43,408 nt of DNA from NCBI GenBank assembly GCA_017458005.1, contig JAFTGH010000038.1, positions 1 through 43,408 on the forward strand. The letters are read 5' to 3'. This stretch comes from Prevotella sp. GTDB lineage: Bacteria; Bacteroidota; Bacteroidia; Bacteroidales; Bacteroidaceae. The notes beneath the pieces were generated by a model. It searched no databases and was not told where the DNA came from. It saw only the letters and a list, made by a program, of their open reading frames with translations. Shown piece by piece: positions 16,950 to 22,937 of this stretch (position 1 is its first letter; each line of letters starts with the position of its first letter). Made by a program: the position numbers and the translations under genes.

Positions 16950-17007
16950 CAAAGGTACAACTTTTTCCAAACAATCGGGCATTTATGCAGAAAAAGTTGT
17001 ACCTTTG
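16950..17007. promoter_or_regulatory. Divergent promoters built into an 18-bp perfect inverted repeat
   Basis: Left arm 16950-16967 (caaaggtacaactttttc) is the exact reverse complement of right arm 16990-17007, with a 22-base spacer. Each arm ends in a -7 box TACCTTTG pointing outward: toward the fusion gene (start 16922) and toward rlmN (start 17013). No -33 TTTG at normal spacing was seen for either. The rlmN ATG begins five bases after its -7 box, so its transcript would have almost no leader. Confidence 0.75.
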
Positions 17008-17012
17008 CACAC

Positions 17013-18062
17013 ATGAATTCTAAAAAGAGACTACTGGCAATGACTCCGACGGAACTGAAAAGTGTCGTCTGCGAACTTGGTATGCCTGCTTTTACGGCTA
17101 AGCAGATAGCCCAGTGGCTCTATGAGAAACATGTGCGGAGCATCGACGAGATGACGAATCTCTCGAAGCAAAACCGCCAACGCCTTGCTGAGGAATATGA
17201 GGTGGGACTGATGGAGCCCATCGACTGCCAACGCTCAAAGGACGGCACCATCAAATACCTCTTCCCTGTTTGTTGCGATGGCATTGCAACAAACGGAACT
17301 GACCGCTTCGTAGAGACCGTCTATATCCCAGACGGCGACCGTGCCACCATCTGCGTCTCGTGCCAGGTGGGTTGTAAGATGAACTGTCTGTTCTGTCAGA
17401 CGGGCAAACAGGGATGGCAAGGTAACTTGACCGCCGCCGACATCCTCAACCAGATATACGCACTGCCAGAGACTGACTCCCTAACGAACATCGTGTTCAT
17501 GGGACAAGGGGAGCCGATGGACAACCTCGATGCCGTACTGAGAGTCTGTGAGATCATGACGGCTCCATGGGGCTGTCAATGGAGTCCCAAGCGCATCACG
17601 GTAAGTTCGGTAGGTGTTCGTGGAAAACTGAAGCGCTACCTCGATGAGAGCGACTGCCATGTCGCTATCTCCCTACACTCTCCGCTCCACGAGCAACGCC
17701 TACAACTGATGCCCGCAGAGAAGGCAATGCCCATCACTGAGACGATAGAACTGTTGCGCCAGTATGACTTCACACACCAGCGTCGATGCTCTTTCGAGTA
17801 TATCTGCTTCGGAGGTCTTAACGACTCCCCTGTATATGGTCGCGAGATCGTGAAACTGCTCCATGGACTTGAGTGCCGTGTCAATCTCATCCGCTTCCAC
17901 GAGATTCCCGACGTCAACCTGCCGTCATCCAACGAGAGCAGGATGGAGGCACTGCGTGACTACCTGACCCATCATGGTATCACCACCACCATCAGAGCCA
18001 GCCGAGGACAAGACATCCTCGCCGCATGCGGCTTGCTCAGCACAGCAAAGCAGTCGCAGTAA
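17013..18062 (+). CDS. rlmN: 23S rRNA (adenine2503-C2)-methyltransferase, radical SAM
   Basis: The 349-residue enzyme methylates C2 of A2503 in 23S rRNA and A37 of some tRNAs. The radical SAM cluster motif CX3CX2C is CKMNCLFC (Cys121, 125, 128). The second essential cysteine, which carries the methyl group, is Cys339 in DILAACGLL at the C terminus. The N-terminal domain (about 1-95) starts LLAMTPTELKSVVCELGMPA as in other RlmN proteins, which supports this start although it leaves almost no 5' leader. Both cysteines are present, so it should be active. The Cfr resistance variant is unlikely, because the sequence follows the housekeeping RlmN pattern. pdxA follows after a repeat-filled gap. 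Confidence 0.95.
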   Translation: MNSKKRLLAMTPTELKSVVCELGMPAFTAKQIAQWLYEKHVRSIDEMTNLSKQNRQRLAEEYEVGLMEPIDCQRSKDGTIKYLFPVCCDGIATNGTDRFVETVYIPDGDRATICVSCQVGCKMNCLFCQTGKQGWQGNLTAADILNQIYALPETDSLTNIVFMGQGEPMDNLDAVLRVCEIMTAPWGCQWSPKRITVSSVGVRGKLKRYLDESDCHVAISLHSPLHEQRLQLMPAEKAMPITETIELLRQYDFTHQRRCSFEYICFGGLNDSPVYGREIVKLLHGLECRVNLIRFHEIPDVNLPSSNESRMEALRDYLTHHGITTTIRASRGQDILAACGLLSTAKQSQ

Positions 18063-18080
18063 AAGAATCTCGCAATCTCG

Positions 18081-18118
18081 AAATATCGGAATATCGGAAT
18101 ATCGGAATATCGAAATAT
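18081..18118 (+). repeat. (AATATCGG)n tandem repeat before pdxA
   Basis: Between the rlmN stop and the pdxA ATG the unit AATATCGG/A repeats with an 8-base period for about 4.5 copies. The same family of repeat, in the same orientation to the following gene, sits at 5329-5361. It ends eight bases before the pdxA start codon. Confidence 0.85.
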
Positions 18119-18126
18119 AAAAAACT

Positions 18127-19236
18127 ATGGAAGAAAGAACAATTCGCGTGGCTATCACGCAAGGAGATACCAACGGTGTCGGCTATGAAGTGATCCTCAA
18201 GACATTTGCCGACCCTGCTATGTTAGAACTTTGCACTCCTATCATCTATGGATCACCCAAGATTGCAGCCTACCACCGCAAGGCACTCAATCTGGAGACG
18301 AACTTCAGCATCATCAACTCAGCAGAGGAGGCTCGTAGCGGAAAACTGAATATCCTCACATGCTTCGACGAGGAAGTGAAAGTAGAACTCGGACAACCTT
18401 CCGAGGAAGCAGGACTGGCAGCCTTTAAGGCACTCGACCGTGCGATGGCGGATTATCGTGCAGGACTGTTCGACGTCCTCGTAACAGCACCTATCAACAA
18501 GGCGACAATCCAGAGCCCAGGCTTCCATTTCCCTGGACACACAGAGTATATCGAGACGAGCGTGGGTGACGGTGCCAAGGCACTGATGATCCTGATGAAC
18601 GAGAACCTGCGGGTGGCTTTGGTGACAACCCATCTGCCCATCAAGGAGGTGTCCAAGGCAATCACCAAGGAGGCGGTTGTCGAGAAGGCTTCTATTTTCC
18701 ACAAGAGTCTGAAACGCGACTTCCGCATCTCTAACCCCCGTATCGCCGTCCTCTCACTGAATCCCCATGCAGGTGACAACGGACTGTTGGGGTCTGAGGA
18801 GCAGGATGTTATCAAGCCAGCCATCGACGAGTTAGAGAAACAGGGCATCCAGGCTTTTGGTCCCTACCCTGCTGACGGCTTCTTTGGCAGCAATGCCTAC
18901 TACCATTTCGACGGCGTGCTTGCCATGTACCACGACCAAGGACTGGCACCCTTCAAGACCATCGCTCTGGATAGTGGTGTCAACTTTACGGCAGGACTAC
19001 CCATCATACGCACCTCGCCTGACCATGGTACCGCATTCGATATCGCAGGACAAGGGAAAGCCGACGAGAACTCGTTCCGCCAGGCAGTCTATACCGCCAT
19101 CGATGTGTTCCGTAATCGCCAGAACTACGACGAGCCTTTAAAGAACCCATTGCCAAAACTCTTCCACGAGAAGCGGGACGACAGTGAGAAAGTGCGCTTT
19201 GCCATTCCAAAGGCGAAAGAACAGGCAGAAAATTAA
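18127..19236 (+). CDS. pdxA: 4-hydroxythreonine-4-phosphate dehydrogenase
   Basis: The 369-residue enzyme oxidises 4-phosphohydroxy-L-threonine to the substrate of PdxJ in pyridoxal phosphate synthesis. Recognisable blocks are ITQGDTNGVGYEVILKT at the N terminus, FPGHTEYIE (substrate and metal His), LSLNPHAGDNGLLG and the C-terminal MYHDQGLAPFKTIA with a metal-binding His, then GLPIIRTSPDHGTAFDIAG. The length is slightly above the usual ~330 because of a C-terminal extension rich in charged residues. Followed by a 55-bp gap with a new promoter, so it probably ends its own unit. Confidence 0.95.
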   Translation: MEERTIRVAITQGDTNGVGYEVILKTFADPAMLELCTPIIYGSPKIAAYHRKALNLETNFSIINSAEEARSGKLNILTCFDEEVKVELGQPSEEAGLAAFKALDRAMADYRAGLFDVLVTAPINKATIQSPGFHFPGHTEYIETSVGDGAKALMILMNENLRVALVTTHLPIKEVSKAITKEAVVEKASIFHKSLKRDFRISNPRIAVLSLNPHAGDNGLLGSEEQDVIKPAIDELEKQGIQAFGPYPADGFFGSNAYYHFDGVLAMYHDQGLAPFKTIALDSGVNFTAGLPIIRTSPDHGTAFDIAGQGKADENSFRQAVYTAIDVFRNRQNYDEPLKNPLPKLFHEKRDDSEKVRFAIPKAKEQAEN

Positions 19237-19275
19237 ATTTCTGCCAAAGTATGCCATTATGTCAGTTTTTATTCT

Positions 19276-19283
19276 TACCTTTG
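19276..19283 (+). promoter_or_regulatory. -7 box of the sigma-54 activator-lptE-secG operon
   Basis: TACCTTTG ends eight bases before the ATG at 19292, so the mRNA would have a very short leader. No -33 TTTG at standard spacing was found. Confidence 0.55.
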
Positions 19284-19291
19284 CAGGCTGA

Positions 19292-20503
19292 ATGAAGAAT
19301 TCGGAACTACAGAGCATCAAACAGCGGTATAATATCGTAGGCAACTGCGAGGCATTGAACCATGCGCTGGATGTCGCCTTACAGGTGGCACCCACCGACC
19401 TGAGTGTGCTCATCGTAGGAGAGAGCGGTGTGGGTAAGGAGATCATTCCCCGTGTCATTCACGACAATTCCCCCCGCCGCCGCGAGAAATATTTCGCCAT
19501 CAACTGTGGCTCCATCCCAGAAGGCACTATCGACAGCGAACTGTTCGGACATGTGAAGGGCTCTTTCACAGGTGCCATCAACGACTCTCCCGGCTATTTT
19601 GGTGTCGCCAACAAGGGAACGCTGTTTCTCGATGAGGTGGGCGAACTGCCTTTAGCCACACAGGCACGACTGCTTCGTGTCTTGGAGACTGGTGAGTATA
19701 TCCCAGTAGGAGCCACCGAGGTCCGTAAGACGGATGTACGCATCGTCGCTGCCACCAATGTCAATATCCGACAGGCTATCAGCGAGGGACGCTTCCGCGA
19801 GGACCTCTACTATCGTCTGAACTCCATTCCTATCCAGATACCGCCTCTGCGCGACCGTGGTGAGGACATCGTACTGCTGTTCCGCCTTTTCGCCATGCAG
19901 ATGGCAGAGAAATACCGCATGGACAAGGTGGTGCTCACAGAGGAGGCCAAGCAGATGCTCATGCGCTACAAATGGCCTGGCAACGTGCGACAGTTGAAGA
20001 ATATCACTGAACAGATCTCCATCCTCTCTACAGAGCGGCAGATCACGCCGGAGATCCTGTCCCACTTCATCCCACAGGACCAGGAGACGACACAACTCGC
20101 CACCATCCATAGCGAGGGCGACCACTCGTTTGAGAACGAGCGCGAGATACTTTACAAGATACTGTTCGAACTGCGCAGCAATGTCAATGACATGCGTCGT
20201 GAGATGAGCACGCTGAAAAAGCAGATAGAGGATGTACAGACGACACCTGCCGCCATCCCTACCACTCAACTCGCTCCCATCCAGCCTCTCCAACCTATCA
20301 GTTCTGCTGAGGATGCTGTGGCGGAGGAGTATGTGGAGCCTGTCAAGGAGCCCGAGAACCTCAACCTCGACGCATGGAGCCGACAGGCACTGGAGAAAGC
20401 ACTCGACCGTAATGGGGGCAATCGCAAGAGAGCCGCACAGGAACTGGGCATTAGTGACCGTACCCTGTACAGAAGACTGAAACAATATGGACTGGACAAA
20501 TAA
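19292..20503 (+). CDS. Sigma-54 interaction domain activator with Fis-type HTH, no receiver
   Basis: The 403-residue protein is an AAA+ enhancer-binding protein. Walker A is GESGVGKE (43-50), the sigma-54 contact loop reads GSFTGA (90-95) in place of GAFTGA, Walker B is LFLDEV (111-116), and the sensor/arginine region continues to about 260. The C terminus (about 360-400, NGGNRKRAAQELGISDRTLYRRL) is a Fis-type helix-turn-helix. Only ~20 residues precede the AAA+ domain, so there is no receiver, PAS or GAF sensor; control may come through expression level or a partner. A variable Pro/Gln-rich linker (about 300-350) separates the AAA+ part from the HTH. It overlaps lptE by 17 bases. Confidence 0.9.
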   Translation: MKNSELQSIKQRYNIVGNCEALNHALDVALQVAPTDLSVLIVGESGVGKEIIPRVIHDNSPRRREKYFAINCGSIPEGTIDSELFGHVKGSFTGAINDSPGYFGVANKGTLFLDEVGELPLATQARLLRVLETGEYIPVGATEVRKTDVRIVAATNVNIRQAISEGRFREDLYYRLNSIPIQIPPLRDRGEDIVLLFRLFAMQMAEKYRMDKVVLTEEAKQMLMRYKWPGNVRQLKNITEQISILSTERQITPEILSHFIPQDQETTQLATIHSEGDHSFENEREILYKILFELRSNVNDMRREMSTLKKQIEDVQTTPAAIPTTQLAPIQPLQPISSAEDAVAEEYVEPVKEPENLNLDAWSRQALEKALDRNGGNRKRAAQELGISDRTLYRRLKQYGLDK

Positions 20504-21008
20504 CATACGTCGCATCTGGCTTTGCCTGACAGCCGCCCTGCTGCTGTCGGCATGCTCCGTCAGTTATAAGTTCAACGGAGCCAGTATCGACTATACGAAG
20601 ACAAAGACCATCCAGATCAGCGACTTCCCAATCCGCTCCAGTTATGTGTGGGGACCTATGGGTCCTATGTTCAACAACCAGTTGAAGGATGAGTTCGCCA
20701 ACCACACCCGCCTTGAGCAGGTGCGACGCAATGGCGACCTGAAGATTGAGGGTGAGATCACCCAATACCAACAGCGCAACAAGTCAGTGTCAGCAGAGGG
20801 CTATTCCGCTCAGACGGAACTCTCCATGACAGTCAACGTGCGCTTCACCAATAATGTCAACCACAAGGAAGACTTTGAGCGCCAGTTTACGGCGACATCG
20901 ACATACGAGACGACACAATCGCTCAACTCCGTACAGGAGGAACTCGTGACACAGATGGTCAAAGACCTCTGCGAACAGATATTCAATGCCACTGTGGCTA
21001 ACTGGTAA
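20487..21008 (+). CDS. lptE: LptE-like lipopolysaccharide assembly lipoprotein
   Basis: The 173-residue protein has a lipoprotein signal peptide ending LLLSACSVSYKF (Cys at about 23) and the Bacteroidetes LptE motif NGASIDYTKTKTIQISDFP. LptE plugs the LptD barrel and helps place LPS in the outer leaflet. The conserved segment GPMGPMFNNQLKDEFANHTRL and the closing LCEQIFNATVANW fit the family. It starts inside the 3' end of the activator gene (17-base overlap in another frame), so translation is probably coupled. Confidence 0.85.
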   Translation: MDWTNNIRRIWLCLTAALLLSACSVSYKFNGASIDYTKTKTIQISDFPIRSSYVWGPMGPMFNNQLKDEFANHTRLEQVRRNGDLKIEGEITQYQQRNKSVSAEGYSAQTELSMTVNVRFTNNVNHKEDFERQFTATSTYETTQSLNSVQEELVTQMVKDLCEQIFNATVANW

Positions 21009-21020
21009 TAGAAAAAGGAT

Positions 21021-21779
21021 ATGGAGATAGTAGAGATGATCAACCACCCCGAGCGAATGGATCGCGACACACTCTATGAGTTGCGTTCTATGCTGGCTCT
21101 TCATCCCTACTTCCAGACAGCACGACTGCTGATGCTCCAGAACCTATACCTGCTCCACGACCCCTCTTTCGATGAGGAACTGCGACGCGCCGCTATCTAT
21201 ATCACCGACAGGAGAAGTCTCTTCAACCTCGTCGAGGCGGCACACTACCAGTTACAACCTCAGGCAGGCAAGCAACAGCCAACGGCTAATAGCAAGACGG
21301 AGAGCCGCACAATGGCACTCATCGACACCTTCCTCGACTCCATCCCTGTAGAGACAGAGGAGAAAGAAGAGAAGAAAAAGCGTCGTCCAACCCCCAAAGA
21401 CGCAACGGTCGACTATGTCGCCTATCTGTTGGAGAGCGAGGGGACGAATGTCACTGCCGATGCGCCACAGATGCAAGGACAAGACCTCATCGACCACTTC
21501 CTGCAAGAGGAGCGAGGTCGCATCCTGCTCAATGAGTTGAAAGACGAGAGAAACGAGGAGAAACCCGCAGAGGTTCCTGTTGAGGAGGAAGAGCCCGCCG
21601 AAGAGGAATACTTCACAGAGACCCTTGCCCGCATCTACATCAAACAAGAGCGTTACCAGAAGGCTCTCGACATCATCCAACGGCTCAGCAGCAACTTCCC
21701 AGAGAAGAACGCCTACTTTGCCGACCAGATACGATTCTTAGAGAAATTAATAATAAATAGTAATAAAAAACAAAAGTAA
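21021..21779 (+). CDS. Hypothetical TPR-like protein of the lptE-secG operon
   Basis: The 252-residue protein lacks a signal peptide or membrane segment. It starts with a helical region (LYELRSMLALHPYFQTARLL), has a charged linker rich in Lys and Glu (about 110-125 and 185-200), and ends in a TPR-like helix pair (TLARIYIKQERYQKALDIIQ). The middle stretch DLIDHFLQEERGRI is conserved in Bacteroidales proteins found in this position. The function is unknown; the constant neighbours LptE and SecG suggest a link to envelope protein or LPS assembly. It ends one base before the secG ATG. Confidence 0.75.
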   Translation: MEIVEMINHPERMDRDTLYELRSMLALHPYFQTARLLMLQNLYLLHDPSFDEELRRAAIYITDRRSLFNLVEAAHYQLQPQAGKQQPTANSKTESRTMALIDTFLDSIPVETEEKEEKKKRRPTPKDATVDYVAYLLESEGTNVTADAPQMQGQDLIDHFLQEERGRILLNELKDERNEEKPAEVPVEEEEPAEEEYFTETLARIYIKQERYQKALDIIQRLSSNFPEKNAYFADQIRFLEKLIINSNKKQK

Positions 21780-21780
21780 C

Positions 21781-22185
21781 ATGTACACATTATTTGTAAT
21801 TCTTATCGTGATTGCAGCCATACTGATGATCGGTATCGTGCTGATTCAAGAGTCAAAAGGTGGTGGTCTGTCATCCAGTTTCGCCTCCTACAACCAGATT
21901 GGCGGTGTCCGCAAGACTACCGACTTCGTAGAGAAAGCAACATGGGGACTTGCTATCGCCATGGTGCTCTTCAGTGTCGTATGCGCTTGGGTAGCCCCCA
22001 CAGCCACTACAGAGAGTTCCGTCATGGAGAACTACCAGGCACCTGCCACCAATCCTAACAACTTGCCAGGCTTCGGAGCCAGCCAGACCAAGGACGCTGC
22101 CACACCAGCCGCCCCTGCCGCAGAAGGTGCCGCTCCCGCAGCACCTGCAGAGACTCCAAAGGTACCTGCTCAGCCTGCTAAGTAA
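21781..22185 (+). CDS. secG: Protein translocase subunit SecG
   Basis: The 134-residue inner-membrane protein has two helices, about 2-20 (LFVILIVIAAILMIGIVLIQ) and 58-78 (GLAIAMVLFSVVCAWVA), joined by the conserved loop ESKGGGLSSSFAS. SecG assists SecYE in protein export. The C-terminal 50 residues are a low-complexity Ala/Pro tail, common in Bacteroidetes SecG and longer than the ~110-residue E. coli protein. It is the last gene of the operon, ended by the hairpin at 22204-22238. Confidence 0.92.
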   Translation: MYTLFVILIVIAAILMIGIVLIQESKGGGLSSSFASYNQIGGVRKTTDFVEKATWGLAIAMVLFSVVCAWVAPTATTESSVMENYQAPATNPNNLPGFGASQTKDAATPAAPAAEGAAPAAPAETPKVPAQPAK

Positions 22186-22203
22186 AGAAAATCAGCAAAA
22201 AAC

Positions 22204-22245
22204 AAGGGAATTATTTGGTCAATTCAAATAATTCCCTTACCTTTG
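22204..22245 (+). promoter_or_regulatory. secG terminator hairpin overlapping the tRNA-His promoter
   Basis: AAGGGAATTATTTG (22204-22217) and CAAATAATTCCCTT (22225-22238) form a perfect 14-bp stem with a 7-base loop. The same bases hold a promoter: TTTG at 22214-22217, 20 bases, TACCTTTG at 22238-22245, about 31 bases ahead of the tRNA. The only T-rich tail is the -7 box, so end of secG and start of tRNA-His are physically fused. Confidence 0.8.
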
Positions 22246-22276
22246 CACTCGCTTTTCGAAAGAACAGCGCACGATG

Positions 22277-22350
22277 GTGCCCGTAGTTCAGTTGGTTAGA
22301 GCGTCAGATTGTGGTTCTGAATGTCGACGGTTCGAGTCCGTCCGGGCACC
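22277..22350 (+). tRNA. tRNA-His (anticodon GTG)
   Basis: The 74-base gene folds into a full cloverleaf. Acceptor GTGCCCG/CGGGCAC, anticodon stem TCAGA/TCTGA around loop TTGTGGT, variable region ATGTC, T stem GACGG/CCGTC around TTCGAGT. The base after the acceptor is C, as expected at position 73 of tRNA-His, and a G precedes the acceptor for the extra G-1. CCA is not encoded. Its 3' half is the left copy of the island's direct repeat. Confidence 0.97.
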
Positions 22351-22353
22351 CAA
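22309..22353 (+). repeat. Left attachment-type repeat (in intact tRNA-His)
   Basis: This 45-bp copy runs from the anticodon loop to three bases past the tRNA. The first 18 bases are identical to 42006-42023, which marks the probable crossover core in the anticodon loop and stem. The only four differences from the right copy form two compensated T-stem pairs. Confidence 0.8.
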
Positions 22354-22356
22354 GAT

Positions 22357-22390
22357 AAAGGCTTGTAGGTCAAACACTTACAAGCCTTTT
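22357..22390 (+). terminator. Terminator of tRNA-His
   Basis: AAAGGCTTGTA (22357-22367) and TACAAGCCTTT (22379-22389) make a perfect 11-bp stem with an 11-base loop and a short T tail. By the island model this terminator came with the element, while the original one now lies at 42055. Confidence 0.8.
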
Positions 22391-22469
22391 CTGTTTCCTT
22401 TTTAGAACATAGTTTTAAGTTAAAATTAACTCAATTTCTGCTAAATTACTGTTAAATTGTATGCTTTTG

Positions 22470-22500
22470 GCGCAAAATCGCCGCAAAATCGCCGCAAAAA
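22470..22500 (+). repeat. Putative integrase arm-type sites, left end
   Basis: Three direct 11-bp units of the form CGCAAAATCGC follow each other, about 120-150 bp inside the left end of the island. A matching trio at 41914-41947 lies inside the right end in the same orientation. Such repeats flank cores of Bacteroidales tyrosine-recombinase elements; here the role is inferred from position. Confidence 0.6.
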
Positions 22501-22578
22501 TCCATTACCCTATTTTTATCCATTCCTAAGACATTTTTATGCCTATTTTATTTTCAAAAATGAATCTCATAACCAAAA

Positions 22579-22710
22579 ATGGAAACGAAAATTGTGAAGA
22601 CACGACATTCAGACGTGTATTCTGAATGTTGCGACACTCAGACCCTCCGTAAGCTTATTGATACAAATATTTCACTCGTGTCCACTAAAAATAAGCGGAG
22701 ATGTTTGTAG
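22579..22710 (+). CDS. Possible 43-residue fragment of an unrecognised gene
   Basis: An ATG-led frame encodes a mixed, protein-like sequence (METKIVKTRHSDVYSECCDT then LRKLIDTNISLV). The last eight residues come from the left end of the IS remnant at 22679, so any real gene was cut there. A hairpin lies inside it (CATTCAGA/TCTGAATG). I did not recognise a family. It lies where an integrase gene would be expected, but shows no integrase motif. It may equally be chance. Confidence 0.2.
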   Translation: METKIVKTRHSDVYSECCDTQTLRKLIDTNISLVSTKNKRRCL

Positions 22711-22937
22711 GTTACTTAAATATAGAGTTTTAGAGCGAAAAATTGACGATGACGATTTGAATTGACTACCTTTGCAATCCAGAAGCAAATTAGCCATTCG
22801 ATGAACACCGGAAAATATCTATTCGCCCAGTTCATAGAGTTCTTGCCGCAGAGTTTTTTTTGACGAATTGCAATGAAATACGAAGGGAACAAATACATGA
22901 AGCATTTCAAAGAACGCTTAGCGATTATTAGTGGACA
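22679..22937 (+). mobile_element. MITE-like remnant of an IS4-type insertion sequence
   Basis: The left end TGTCCACTAAAAAT at 22679 and the reverse complement of the right end, TGTCCACTAATAAT (22937-22924), match at 13 of 14 bases. Between them lie about 120 bases of leader with a TACCTTTG box and only the first ~36 codons of a transposase, so the middle of the IS is gone. This 259-bp internally deleted copy with both ends resembles a MITE. The right end contains the last codons and stop of the hybrid regulator gene. No target duplication was seen. Confidence 0.7.
22801..22910 (+). pseudogene. Broken N terminus of an IS4-like (DUF4372) transposase
   Basis: Translation gives MNTGKYLFAQFIEFLPQSFF, then a frameshift at a run of eight T, and in another frame KYEGNKYMKHF. 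This matches the N-terminal DUF4372 region of IS4-like DDE transposases of Bacteroidetes, which normally continue with a TCWNQL-type motif. The match ends after KHF, at the internal deletion. Not functional. Confidence 0.75.

Noticed and set aside
18081-18118. CRISPR-like or short-spacer array
   Set aside because: The unit is only 8 bp with no spacers. No CRISPR array or cas gene is present anywhere in the window.
19652-20515. 287-codon minus-strand open frame
   Set aside because: It is antisense to the sigma-54 activator and has no recognisable motif; Leu/Arg/His-rich composition typical of shadows.
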